DNA from: Streptomyces griseorubiginosus
GTDB lineage: Bacteria; Actinomycetota; Actinomycetes; Streptomycetales; Streptomycetaceae
Direction of reading: 5' to 3'
NCBI RefSeq assembly: GCF_001514195.1
Contig: NZ_KQ948739.1
Coordinates: forward strand, 1-64,000
Length of the DNA: 64,000 nt
The position numbers and the translations under genes are program-made. Positions 18,293-27,057 of the stretch are shown piece by piece (the first letter of the stretch is position 1; every line of letters begins with the position of its first letter). Under the pieces are notes generated by a model. The model saw only the letters and a program-made list of their open reading frames with translations, was not told the origin of the DNA and did no database searches.

Positions 18293-18835
18293 GTGATGGG
18301 CACGGCGGAACGGCAGAAGGCGCCGCAGGGCGGCGTGGACACGGCTCGTTCGAGGCCACCGGGGCGCTCCGGGGCGCCGGTTCACGACAATCAGGCGAGG
18401 GCGGGCGCACGAAGCGCACGTGACGCGGTCCGGGAGGAGCCGTACCGGCCATTGTGGGTCGAGGAACCCGCGCGCAGGCGCCGGCTGCCCGATCCGGTGC
18501 GGACCTCGGCGGTGCGGGCGGGGCTCATCATCGCCGTGACCCTGCTCCAGGCGATGGTGGCCTTCCTGTGCACCATGGCCGGTTCATGGCTGGCGTTGCC
18601 GATGGTGATCAGCAGCGTGGCCAGCACGGTGGTGGCCACCTGGAGCGCGCTGGACGTGTGGGTGACCCGCCAGGTGTGGAACCAGCGCAACGGCGTGGTG
18701 TCGACTCCCAGCAGCACGGCCCGCGCGCTGCGGCGCGAGCGGCGCAAGGCCCGTCGCCAGGCGCGTCTCGCCGAGCGGGCACAGGCGCGCGTACGGCGGC
18801 AGGGCGGCAGCAAGGCGCGGCTGTCCCACTCCTGA
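18293..18835 (+). CDS. Small conserved membrane protein
   Basis: A 180-residue protein I cannot name. It has a hydrophilic, basic N-terminus (about 80 residues), then two closely spaced membrane segments (about residues 85-140: VRAGLIIAVTLLQAMVAFL and LPMVISSVASTVVATWSAL). The C-terminal tail is strongly basic, rich in Arg (RALRRERRKARRQARL). GTG 18293 is preferred over ATG 18296 because GGGAG sits 7 bases before it. It diverges from the conservon, and its stop runs directly into the AGCTAC repeat tract. The basic tail may bind nucleic acid or lipid head groups; that is only inference. Confidence 0.7.
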   Translation: MMGTAERQKAPQGGVDTARSRPPGRSGAPVHDNQARAGARSARDAVREEPYRPLWVEEPARRRRLPDPVRTSAVRAGLIIAVTLLQAMVAFLCTMAGSWLALPMVISSVASTVVATWSALDVWVTRQVWNQRNGVVSTPSSTARALRRERRKARRQARLAERAQARVRRQGGSKARLSHS

Positions 18836-18837
18836 GC

Positions 18838-18898
18838 TGCTGGGCTACTGAGCTACAGCTACAGCTACAGCTACAGCTACAGCTACAGCTACAGCTAC
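18838..18898. repeat. Hexanucleotide tandem repeat (AGCTAC)8
   Basis: Eight perfect copies of AGCTAC fill 18851-18898. They are preceded by degenerate copies (TGAGCTGC, GGGCTAC, TGAGCTAC) that start within a few bases of the stop of the upstream gene. It lies between two convergent genes and is probably a length-variable slippage tract. Confidence 0.95.
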
Positions 18899-18969
18899 TT
18901 AGTGTCGTACCGAGTCACCGGCGGCCCCATGTACTTCCTCGTGAAGTCACGGCGGCCGCCGGTGCTTTC

Positions 18970-21900
18970 CTACGAGGTCGCGGGCGCCGGACGCTTGAAC
19001 ATCCGGGTGGCCGTGATCTCGCTGTGCACCGCCTCGCCCGCCTGGGGTTGCTGCGGCAGCCCCGGGCGGAGGTGTTCCTCCACGCTGATGTACTTCAGGC
19101 CGGCCCTGAGGTCGGCGTCGTTCCGCAGCCGGATGACCAGCGGGAACTCGGCCAGCGCGGTGGTGTCGAACAGGCCCGTGGTGTAGAGGAGTTGGACCCC
19201 GAGCGCGTCGGAGACGGCCCGCTGGAGCTCCAGCAGATACGTGGCGTTGGCGCGGCCGATCGGGTTGTCCAGGAACAGCGTGCCGGCGTGCCGGTGCTTG
19301 TCCCGGCCCCGGTCGTTGGAGCGCAGGGCCGCCATCGTGCAGTACAGCGCGATGGCGGCGGTGAGCAGCTGGCCTCCGGAGAACACGTCGCCCATCTGCC
19401 CGACGGGCACCCGCTCGGCACGCAGCACGGCGTCCGGCTTGAGGATCTCGACGGCCACTCCCCTGGGCTGGAGCGCGGCCGCGACTCCCCGCAGCAGCAG
19501 GGACATGCCGTCGCGTCGCAGGTCGGAGTTCTTCTTCACCGCGGCGCGGGTCGCCTCGTCGATGACCTCACCGAGCCGCTCGGTGAGCGTGGCCTGGTCG
19601 GGCTCCTCGAAGCGGATCCGCAGGAACTCCTGCCCTGACCACTCGCCGAGTCCCTCGGGCAGCCGGGACAGCCGCTGGGCGGACCTGAGCGTGGCGAGGG
19701 CGGACTCGACGAGCCCGCGCAGCCGGTCCACGATCGAGTCGCGGTTGCGCTCCAGCTGCGCCAACTCGTCGGTCAGCACCCGGAGTCGGGGCGCGAAGGC
19801 GTCCGCCCACTTCTGGGCGTGCTCGGGCAGCGCGGAGGCGGGCAGCTCGCGGATCTGCTGGCGGGCGGGGGTGCGGACCTGCTCGTAGCGCGTGGAGTTG
19901 GCGTGCCGGACGAGCACATCGCTCGCCTCCCGCACGGCGGACTCGGCGGCGGACAGGTCGGCGGCGCAGCCGCGCAGCGACCGGCGGGTCTCCGCCGCGG
20001 CCTGCCGGGCCTCCTCCGGGCTGCCCGGGTACGGCTCCGGCTCCTCCTGCTCGTCCTCCACGGCGTGCTCACGGAGCAGGTCGCGGAGCATCGCGGCGAT
20101 CTCGTCGAAGCCGCTCGCCGCGTCCTCGGCCGCCCGGTGGGAGCCGAGCAGTTCCGCGTGCGCCTCCCTGGCCTGCGCCAACGCCTCGGTGCGCGAGGCG
20201 AGTTCGGAGGTGGCCGTACGCAGCAGCGCCTGCGCGTGCTCGGCGTCCCGCGGCTCCAGCTCCTCCGGCAGCTCGGTGTGCGCCTCGCCGTCCTCGGGCG
20301 CGTGCCGCTCGGCCTCCCCGCGCAGCCGGCCGAGCTGCTCGCTCGCGGTCGACATCCGGGTCTCGAGGAGCTGCACCAGCTCCTCCGCGCGCGCGGCGGC
20401 AGCCTGCCGGGAGGGCCCGTCGGAACCGTCGGTCGACTGGAGCAGCTGCTCCGCGCGCGTGCGGACCTTGTTGCTCAGCCGGTCCAGTTCGGCCAGGGCC
20501 CCGCTCTCGTCGCTCTCCGCACGGGCCTGCTCGGCCCGCAGATCGGCGCCCACGCCGACCTTCTCGTACACCTGGGAGGCGGCCCGGTAGGCCTCGCGCA
20601 GGGCGGGCAGGGACGCCTTGGGCGTGGCGGCCTCGTCCTCCGGTACGTCGTCGGGGGCGCCGGCGATCTCGGCGCGCTCGGCGCGCAGCGCGCGGGCGGT
20701 GCGGCGGGCGTCGTCGGCGGCCCGCTGGGCACCGCGCCGGTCCTCGTCGGCGGCGCGGGCGCGCTCCAGACAGGTCTGGGCGCGGGCCTCCGACTCGGTG
20801 GCCTCGTCGGCCAGTTCCCGCAGCTTGACCTGCCAGCCGGCCCGCTCGCGCAGCCGGTAGGCGAGGCCCGCGAGGGCGTCGGCGGCCCGCCGGGCCCTCT
20901 GGGCGGCCTCCTGCCGTTCGTCGCGCGTCTGCGCGGCCTCCGCCGCGGCTTCGTCGGCCTCGGCCCGTACGGTGCGCGCCTCGGCCAGCTCGGCCTCCGC
21001 CTCCTCGGCGAAGGCGCGGGTGTCCTCGGCGGCGCGCGCCAGCTCGACGAGCCGGCCGGCCGGGCAGCCCGTGCGCCAGGAGGCGAGCCGGGCGGCCAGT
21101 TCACGGTCCTTGCCGAGCCGGGCGGCGAGCGACCGGATCTCCTCGTCCCGCTCACCGGCTCGTGCACGCAGCGCCTGGCGCTCCTCGTCGGCGGCGTGCT
21201 CGTCGTGCATGGCCGGGTTCGGCGGTACGAGGAAGACGTCGCCGCTCTGGGAGTCGGTCGCCGGAGTCGGCGCCAGGAGTGCGGCGGCGGTGCCGACCGC
21301 GACGGCCGAACGCGGCAGGAGCGCCGCGTCGTTCAGCGCCTCGCGGGCCCGCGCGTGCGTGTCGGGGTCGGTGATGATCACGCCGTCGACCAGTTCCGGC
21401 CTCGCGGCGAGCACGCGTGCGTGGTCGGCCGGGTCGACGGCCTGGGCGAGATAGCGCCAGCCGGGCAGCGCGGGGATGCCGTTCTCGCCGAGGAACTCGA
21501 CCGTGGCCAGCACGTCGGGGCCGGGCGGCAGCAGCCCGCCGTCACCGAGGGCGCCGAGGATCCGGGAGTCGTCGGCCGCGGCGGTGCGCAGCTCGAAAAG
21601 CTGGCGTTCGGCGGAGGAGACCGAGTCGTCGAGCAGTTCCCGCAGTTCGTCGGCGAAGCGGTCGAGTTCCTCGGGCGTGAGACCGCCGGTGGAGTCGGGG
21701 TGCGGATCGGCACTCTCCGCGGGGCTCTTCCTGCCGTCGGCCCCGGTGCGCGGCCCCGACACGGAACCGGGGGCTCCGGGGGCTCCGGGGGCTCCGGGGG
21801 CTCCGGGGGCTCCGGGGGCTCCGGGGGCTCCGGGGGCTCCGGTCAGGCTCAGCAGCTCCGCGAGCCGCTCCTCCCCCGCCAGGCCCTCGGCGAGCCGGCG

Positions 21901-23682
21901 CTCGGCCTCGTAGGACCGCTCGGCCGCGGCGGCTGCGTCCTCCGCACGGGCTGCCGTGAGTTCCGCGCGGGACTCCGCGGAGGCCGCCTCGCGCGCGTGC
22001 TCGCTCGCCCGGCGGGAGGCCTCGCGGGCGGTGTCCCAGGCGGCCACCGCCGTCTTCTCTGCGTCACTCGCGGCGAGCGCCGCGCGTGCCGGGTCGGCGT
22101 CGGGGGCGCTGTCGTCGAGCCAGCCGGCGCGGACCGCCTCGGCGGTCTCCTGCTCGACCTCGCTCAGCCGCTCGCGCAGGTGCCCCACCTCGCTGCGGGC
22201 GCGCTGTGCCTCGGTGGCGGCCGCGGTGGAGTCCCGGTAGGCCGTCTCGCCGACCTCCTGGAGGGCGGCGGACCGCTCCTCCTCCTCGTTGGCGAGGGTC
22301 TCGGCGCGCTCGGCGGCCGCGTGCAGGGCGCGTACCAGCTCGACGGCGGCCTTGGCGCGGGCGGCGAGGGCGGGCGCCGCGTCCCGCTCGGCCTCCTGGA
22401 TCGCGGCGGCGACGCGCGCGACCCGGTCGGCGGCGGCGCGGTGCCGCAGTACGGCCTCGGCGGCCTGCCAGGCGGAGTGCAGGGTGCGCGCGTCGGCGAG
22501 CTCGCGCTTCTGCGCCGCGGCCGACTTCTCGGCGGCGGCGAGCGCCAGGGAGGCGTGCCGGTAGGCGAGTTCGGCGGCGACCAGCGCGCTGCGCTCCCGG
22601 CCGCCCTCGGCGTGGGTGACGGCGTACGCAGCGGCGGTGACCCGCTGGGCGAGATCGGCCGCCCGCACCCGCTCCCGGACGCCCCGCGCGGACAGCCGCC
22701 GGGCCAGGGTGCGCGTACGGCGTTCGGCGCCGGTGTGGATGTCACGCGCGCGTGAACGCGCCTCGGCGGCCTCGACGATCCGGCCGAGCAGGTCCACCGA
22801 CCCGGCGGTGAAGTCGCGTTCGGCGATCAGTTCGGCACGGCGCCCCAGCTTGTTGCCGAACCCGCTGACCAGGTCGGCCAGTCCGTCGGTGTCGCGGGTG
22901 TCGGTGACCGCGCGCAGCAGCAGGTCGGTGAAGTCGGAGTCCTTCTTCACCGCGAAGAGGCCGGCGGCCTCGCCCTCGTCGGCGTTCATCTCCCGCTGGT
23001 AGCGGAAGAGTTCGGGGTCCAGGCCGAGGTCGCCGAGGTGCTCGATCCAGCGGTCGTGGATCTCCTCCCAGTGCACCTCCAGATGCGGATACGCCTTGCC
23101 CGCCTCGGTGATGGCGTCCCGGAAGCCCTTCATGGTGCGCCGACGGCCCTGCGCGGCCGACTGGCCCTCGGCGGGCGGCCGTACGCCGGTGGACTCGGCG
23201 ACCGGAAGGCTGTCCAGCGAGAGTCCGGGGCCCGGCCGGAAGGAGTACCAGGCCTCGGCGAACTTCCGCGGGTCGTTGGAGACCTGACGGCCCCGCCACT
23301 CGCTCACCTTGCCGACGACGACGCACTCGCCGGTGAGGGTGTGCTGCCACTCCAGGGCCACGTGCCCGCAGTCGTCGGCCAGCAGGAACTTGCGCAGCAC
23401 GCCGGAGCTGGCGCCGCCCAGGGTGTTGCGGTGACCGGGCAGCATCACCGAGAAGATCAGCTTGAGCAGGACGGACTTGCCGCCTCCGTTCTCCAGGAAG
23501 AGCACCCCGGCGGGCGCCGGCCGGCGCGGCGGGCCGACGGGCTCCTCCTCGAAGAACTCCGCCTGGGTGGGCGCGGGGTCGGGCACCTCGGCGCCGACAC
23601 CGCGCAGGTCCAGCACGGTGTCGGCGTAGCGCGCACCGGCGGGACCGATGGAGTAGAGGCGGATCCGGGACAGCTCGTACAT
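18970..23682 (-). CDS. SMC/MukB/JetC-like coiled-coil ATPase
   Basis: A 1570-residue protein with SMC-like layout: N-terminal nucleotide-binding part, about 1100 residues of Ala/Glu/Arg-rich coiled coil with a central globular region, and C-terminal ATPase part. Walker A is FLENGGGKS (Lys69, Ser70); the usual first Gly of the P-loop is Leu. The C-terminal signature is FSGGQLL (Ser1435-Gln1438), followed by Walker B GTLFLDNP with Asp1472. The next residue is Asn1473 where SMC/ABC ATPases have the catalytic Glu. An 8-fold GAP repeat lies at about 615-638. It is the last of three co-directional genes (gaps about 37 and 60 bp), matching a MukF-MukE-MukB or JetA-JetB-JetC order. A role in DNA loop extrusion or plasmid defence is inferred; no JetD nuclease gene is adjacent. 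Confidence 0.75.
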   Translation of the reverse strand: MYELSRIRLYSIGPAGARYADTVLDLRGVGAEVPDPAPTQAEFFEEEPVGPPRRPAPAGVLFLENGGGKSVLLKLIFSVMLPGHRNTLGGASSGVLRKFLLADDCGHVALEWQHTLTGECVVVGKVSEWRGRQVSNDPRKFAEAWYSFRPGPGLSLDSLPVAESTGVRPPAEGQSAAQGRRRTMKGFRDAITEAGKAYPHLEVHWEEIHDRWIEHLGDLGLDPELFRYQREMNADEGEAAGLFAVKKDSDFTDLLLRAVTDTRDTDGLADLVSGFGNKLGRRAELIAERDFTAGSVDLLGRIVEAAEARSRARDIHTGAERRTRTLARRLSARGVRERVRAADLAQRVTAAAYAVTHAEGGRERSALVAAELAYRHASLALAAAEKSAAAQKRELADARTLHSAWQAAEAVLRHRAAADRVARVAAAIQEAERDAAPALAARAKAAVELVRALHAAAERAETLANEEEERSAALQEVGETAYRDSTAAATEAQRARSEVGHLRERLSEVEQETAEAVRAGWLDDSAPDADPARAALAASDAEKTAVAAWDTAREASRRASEHAREAASAESRAELTAARAEDAAAAAERSYEAERRLAEGLAGEERLAELLSLTGAPGAPGAPGAPGAPGAPGAPGAPGSVSGPRTGADGRKSPAESADPHPDSTGGLTPEELDRFADELRELLDDSVSSAERQLFELRTAAADDSRILGALGDGGLLPPGPDVLATVEFLGENGIPALPGWRYLAQAVDPADHARVLAARPELVDGVIITDPDTHARAREALNDAALLPRSAVAVGTAAALLAPTPATDSQSGDVFLVPPNPAMHDEHAADEERQALRARAGERDEEIRSLAARLGKDRELAARLASWRTGCPAGRLVELARAAEDTRAFAEEAEAELAEARTVRAEADEAAAEAAQTRDERQEAAQRARRAADALAGLAYRLRERAGWQVKLRELADEATESEARAQTCLERARAADEDRRGAQRAADDARRTARALRAERAEIAGAPDDVPEDEAATPKASLPALREAYRAASQVYEKVGVGADLRAEQARAESDESGALAELDRLSNKVRTRAEQLLQSTDGSDGPSRQAAAARAEELVQLLETRMSTASEQLGRLRGEAERHAPEDGEAHTELPEELEPRDAEHAQALLRTATSELASRTEALAQAREAHAELLGSHRAAEDAASGFDEIAAMLRDLLREHAVEDEQEEPEPYPGSPEEARQAAAETRRSLRGCAADLSAAESAVREASDVLVRHANSTRYEQVRTPARQQIRELPASALPEHAQKWADAFAPRLRVLTDELAQLERNRDSIVDRLRGLVESALATLRSAQRLSRLPEGLGEWSGQEFLRIRFEEPDQATLTERLGEVIDEATRAAVKKNSDLRRDGMSLLLRGVAAALQPRGVAVEILKPDAVLRAERVPVGQMGDVFSGGQLLTAAIALYCTMAALRSNDRGRDKHRHAGTLFLDNPIGRANATYLLELQRAVSDALGVQLLYTTGLFDTTALAEFPLVIRLRNDADLRAGLKYISVEEHLRPGLPQQPQAGEAVHSEITATRMFKRPAPATS
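21769..21840 (-). repeat. 9-bp tandem repeat (GGGGGCTCC)8 coding for GAP repeats
   Basis: Eight perfect 9-bp units inside the SMC-like gene encode eight consecutive Gly-Ala-Pro tripeptides. They sit in the linker before the central globular region. The unit keeps the reading frame, so copy number could vary without breaking the gene. Confidence 0.97.
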
Positions 23683-23719
23683 GGCGGACTCTCGTAGGTC
23701 TTCGGCAGGTCGGGGTGGT

Positions 23720-24598
23720 TCAGGAGTGGAACGGCAGCCCGGCGTCGGCCACCAGCTCCGCGTCGTCGTCCGCGGCGGGCACCAGGGTCGGCGTGCCGTC
23801 GGTCACCGGGACGACGCCCAGCTCCAGGAGCTCGGCCATGGCGGCGCTGCCGGCCATGTCCCGCACCTGGAGCTGGTAACGAGCCGTGGTCCGGTAGGTA
23901 CCGCCGTTGTCGTCCCCGGTGCGCTGGAGGAAGCCGGAGTCGGTGAGAAAGGCGGCGGCCTTGCCCACGATGCCGGTGGTGGACCCGGCGAGCCGACGGG
24001 CGTCCTTGGTCGCCCCGGCGGCGCTGCGTCTGGCCCAGATCCGCCAGGCCGCCTCCAGGCCGGGGGCGTCGGTGGCCGGGTCGGTGTTCTCGCCGACCTC
24101 CTCGGCCCGCTCCTCCAGGCGGCGGCAGGCCTGCCGTACGAAGGCGTCGACGCCGTTGACCGAGACGCGCCCGATGTATCCGTCGTCGGCGAGGTCCTCG
24201 GGCCGCGGGAACGCCATGGCGGCCAGGGCGAGATGGGCGAGCCCGTGCAGGAACCGGTCGCCGCCGTCGGCCGACGTACGACGCGCGTAGTCCCCCATCC
24301 GCACGGCGAACACCGAGTCCTCGGCGGCGGTGACGGCCATCCCCGCGCGCGGGGACACCTCGAGGACGATCAGGCCCAGTCCGGCGGCGACGGCGTCGGC
24401 GAGCCGGGCGAACGGCGGGTCCTCCCGGTAGCGCCGCAGCAGCTCGGCGTACTCCTGGTCCCGGGCGGGCTGGAGTTTGGGCTGGAGTCCGAAGGCGACG
24501 AGCCGGGCGGCGTCGGCGGCGTCGGCCGGGGTGACGGCGGCGGGCACCGACGGGGTCGGGGAGGCCTCCGTGTCGCTCCACTCGACTTGCTCACTCAC
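23720..24598 (-). CDS. MukE/JetB-like winged-helix protein of SMC operon
   Basis: A 292-residue soluble protein. It lies between the kleisin-like and SMC-like genes, where MukE, MksE or JetB is expected. The middle shows helical segments (EAAWRIWARRSAAGATKDARRLAG). Then comes a winged-helix-like stretch, KAAAFLTDSGFLQRTGDDN with GGTYRTTARYQLQVRDMAG, resembling the wing region of JetB/MukE proteins. GTG 24598 has AAGGAG 8 bases upstream. It ends 37 bp before the SMC-like gene. The assignment rests on position and general appearance rather than a diagnostic motif; a profile search is needed to confirm it. Confidence 0.6.
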   Translation of the reverse strand: MSEQVEWSDTEASPTPSVPAAVTPADAADAARLVAFGLQPKLQPARDQEYAELLRRYREDPPFARLADAVAAGLGLIVLEVSPRAGMAVTAAEDSVFAVRMGDYARRTSADGGDRFLHGLAHLALAAMAFPRPEDLADDGYIGRVSVNGVDAFVRQACRRLEERAEEVGENTDPATDAPGLEAAWRIWARRSAAGATKDARRLAGSTTGIVGKAAAFLTDSGFLQRTGDDNGGTYRTTARYQLQVRDMAGSAAMAELLELGVVPVTDGTPTLVPAADDDAELVADAGLPFHS

Positions 24599-24624
24599 GG
24601 CTGGGGCTCCTTGTCGCGCTCTTG

Positions 24625-24682
24625 CTGACTCATGCTGCTTCCGTCCGGTCCGCCTGACTCATGCTGCTTCCGTCCGGTCCGC
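24625..24682. repeat. Perfect 29-bp tandem duplication at a stop codon
   Basis: Two identical 29-bp units (24625-24653, 24654-24682). The second contains the last codons and the stop of the kleisin-like gene; the first is its copy just downstream. It lies in the short gap before the MukE-like gene. Confidence 0.95.
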
Positions 24683-26188
24683 CGCCATCCCCAGGGCGTC
24701 CAGCAGGGCGGTGCCGACGATGAGGTCGGCGCCGCCGAAGTCCGGGTCGTCGAGTTCGGTGCCGTCGTCCACCGCGAAGAGCAGCTTCTCCTCGCCCTGG
24801 CGGTAGGCGGTGCCGACCGGGGGGCTGGCCGCGTGGATCGACATCAGGGCCACCAGGTAGGCCAGGTCGAAGCCACCGGCCCGGCGGGCCTCCGCGAGCA
24901 GTCCCGACAGGCGCCGGGGCGCGTCCGCCGGCAGGTCCAGCAGCTCCTTCGCGGCCGCCAGCTGCTCCTCGCTGAACCGGCTGTCGTCGGGGGTGGCGAT
25001 CAGGTCCGGCTCCGGCATCTCCGCGCCCAGGTGCTCCCGCTCCATGGGCGGGGTCAGCAGTATGTCGACGAGGTCGCCCACCCGCACCGACACCGGTGTG
25101 CGCATGCCGGTCCCGCGCGCGAAGAAGGCGTCCGTGACCCTCGTGGCCTGCTCGAGCGGCAGGGGCAGCACGGGCGCGACGAGGTGGCCGTAGAGGTCTA
25201 TCCCGGCCGTGGTCATGGGTGTAGCGAAGGCCTGGCGGTCCTGCTCGGCGCGGAACAGCGGGCCCGCTTCCAGGAGCCGGGACTGGAGCTGGGTGTGACG
25301 GCGGATGCAGTCCTTGACGATGTCGACGAGTTCGGCGGCCCGCCTCTTCTGCTCGGGGTCCTCGGACTCGTCCCGTGCCTTGCGGATGTTGGTGAGGATC
25401 GCGTTCTCGTGGCGGTACCGGTCGGCGACGTGGTCCAGGGCCTCGGCGATCATGTCCGGCACGGAGTTCAGCCAGTCGACAGCCCGGACATTGCGCCGGG
25501 TCGCGTCCAGGGCCCGGCGCAGGGTCTCGGAGTACTGCACGGTGCGGTACCGGGCCTGTTCGGCGGCGAGTTGGGCGTCGGCGAGGCGGCCGCGGCTGAT
25601 CAGCACCTCCAGCTTGACCTCGGCGGCGATCTGGGCGCTGGTGACATCCGTGTCCAGGGCGCCGACGAGGACGTTGACCGCTTCGTCGGTCGTACGGAGG
25701 TAGACCGAGCCGCCGGGGCCCGGGACCTCCTCGATCAGCTTGAAGTCGTAGTCACGCCGGACATAGGTGCCGTCCGGGGCGAAAGTGCCGTAGACCGCCC
25801 GGAATCCGCGGTCCACGCTGCCGACGTTGATCAGGTTCTCCAGCACCCAGCGGGCCACGCGCTCGTGCTCGGCGACGGGCCGCTGCGGGGCCTGCGCGGC
25901 GATGCGCGGGATGAGGCGGGCGACGATCTGGTCGTGGTCGGCGCCGGTGTCGAAGTCCATGTTCAGGGTGACCAGGTCGATGCCGGCGAGGGCCACCTCC
26001 GCCATGCCGTACACCGAGTACTCACCGGCGAGGTTCGCCTTGCGCGCGTCCAGGTCGTGCAGCGGCGCGGTGCACGCGAGCGCGCGCAGCCGCCGCGCCA
26101 GTCCCTCGTCGGCGGCCGGGCCCGGAGCGGGGCGCGGCCCCGCGCTGAACTGGGGCGGAACGCTGTCCGTCGATGCAGGCGAAGTCAC
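24659..26188 (-). CDS. Kleisin-like (MukF/JetA-type) protein of SMC operon
   Basis: A roughly 509-residue, mainly helical protein, first gene of the SMC-like operon. Stretches such as TSAQIAAEVKLEVLISRGRLADAQ and YRTVQYSETLRRALDATRRNV, and the charged helices around KARDESEDPEQKRRAAELVDIVKDCIRRH, resemble MukF/MksF/JetA kleisins, which join the SMC heads. GTG 26188 is preferred: TAGTCT (26201-26196 on the minus strand) stands 7 bases before it, which would give a leaderless mRNA. TTG 26218 gives a 519-residue alternative without a clear ribosome-binding site. The function is inferred from operon position and helical character. Confidence 0.6.
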   Translation of the reverse strand: MTSPASTDSVPPQFSAGPRPAPGPAADEGLARRLRALACTAPLHDLDARKANLAGEYSVYGMAEVALAGIDLVTLNMDFDTGADHDQIVARLIPRIAAQAPQRPVAEHERVARWVLENLINVGSVDRGFRAVYGTFAPDGTYVRRDYDFKLIEEVPGPGGSVYLRTTDEAVNVLVGALDTDVTSAQIAAEVKLEVLISRGRLADAQLAAEQARYRTVQYSETLRRALDATRRNVRAVDWLNSVPDMIAEALDHVADRYRHENAILTNIRKARDESEDPEQKRRAAELVDIVKDCIRRHTQLQSRLLEAGPLFRAEQDRQAFATPMTTAGIDLYGHLVAPVLPLPLEQATRVTDAFFARGTGMRTPVSVRVGDLVDILLTPPMEREHLGAEMPEPDLIATPDDSRFSEEQLAAAKELLDLPADAPRRLSGLLAEARRAGGFDLAYLVALMSIHAASPPVGTAYRQGEEKLLFAVDDGTELDDPDFGGADLIVGTALLDALGMAADRTEAA

Positions 26189-26289
26189 GGTGCACAGACT
26201 AGGTGCTGGGTCTGACAACTCCCCAAACGACGCGGAACGGCTCCGCCGGGGCGCCGGGTGAGCGCAGGTCGTGGGGTACGTTCGGGCCG

Positions 26290-26325
26290 GTGGGGGCTTG
26301 TCGCGCAGTTCCCCGCGCCCCTAAG
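26290..26325. repeat. Streptomyces intergenic repeat (GCAGTTCCCCGCGCCCCT element), copy 1
   Basis: GTCGCGCAGTTCCCCGCGCC and following bases match the elements at 39359 and 60502. This copy overlaps the end of the GntR gene and supplies its TAG stop. Confidence 0.85.
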
Positions 26326-27013
26326 GGGCGCTCACTCTCCGTCGGTAGACATCGACCACGCGTTTCAGTGAATCGCGCAGATACACCTCCAGCAGCTTTT
26401 CGGCCTCGCCCCTGTCGCCCGCCTCCAGCGCCCGGAGGATCTGAAGGTTACGGGCCAGGTACGGCTCGTGCAGCTGACGAGGGTCGTCCACCACGTGGAA
26501 CGCCAGGCGGAGTTCGGCGAAGACGCTGCGCATCAGTTCGTCGGTGCGGTCGCTGCCGGCCAGGGCGACGAGTTCGCGGTGGAAGTGGATGTTGGCCGTG
26601 CCCAGCGTTTTCCAGTCACCTTCGCGTACCGCGCGCTGCCCCTCGGCGACCGCCTCGGCGAGCGCGTCCAGGGCGTACGGCGGCTCGCCTAGGCCACGGA
26701 CGACGGCGCACTCGACGAGGGCGCGGGTGCGGTAGATGTCGTCGACGTCCTCGACGGTCAGGACCCGCACGAACACGCCCCGGTTCAGTTCGTGGACCAG
26801 CAGGCGCTCGTGCGTGAGCAGCCGGAACGCCTCGCGCAGGGTGTTGCGGGAGACCCCGAGCGCGCCTCCGATGCTGTCCTCCGAGAGGCGTGTCCCTGGC
26901 GGGAAATAGCCCTCGGCGATGCGGCTCCTCAGGATGTCCGAGACCCGCTCGGCCGTGCTGGTGCGGCCCAGGAGGGCGCGGTCGTCGGCCAGTCCGCTCA
27001 ACTGCTCTGCCAT
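26321..27013 (-). CDS. GntR-family (FCD subfamily) regulator of the pyroglutamate module
   Basis: A 230-residue FadR/FCD-type regulator. The N-terminal winged helix (residues about 20-85) contains LSEDSIGGALGVSRNTLREAFRLL. The C-terminal FCD ligand domain has conserved FHRELVALAGSDR and the helix EPYLARNLQILRALEAGD, including metal-binding-type His and Asp positions. It diverges from the MFS-DUF1445-pxpABC genes, and a palindrome (27062-27080) overlaps their promoter. It probably represses them until an organic acid, perhaps 5-oxoproline, binds. The 3' end merges with a known type of intergenic repeat. Confidence 0.88.
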   Translation of the reverse strand: MAEQLSGLADDRALLGRTSTAERVSDILRSRIAEGYFPPGTRLSEDSIGGALGVSRNTLREAFRLLTHERLLVHELNRGVFVRVLTVEDVDDIYRTRALVECAVVRGLGEPPYALDALAEAVAEGQRAVREGDWKTLGTANIHFHRELVALAGSDRTDELMRSVFAELRLAFHVVDDPRQLHEPYLARNLQILRALEAGDRGEAEKLLEVYLRDSLKRVVDVYRRRVSAP

Positions 27014-27057
27014 GCCCGGAATTCAACCGCAGTGAGGAGAACGAAACAACAGGGGTA

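Noticed and set aside
21769..21840. Possible CRISPR-like array
   Set aside because: The 9-bp units have no spacers and encode an in-frame GAP repeat.
19819..22755. 978-codon open frame on the plus strand
   Set aside because: It is antisense to the SMC-like gene and is open because of its extreme third-position GC bias. No ribosome-binding site or recognisable protein.
24632..26215. 527-codon plus-strand open frame
   Set aside because: Antisense shadow of the kleisin-like gene; amino-acid composition is typical of a shadow frame.
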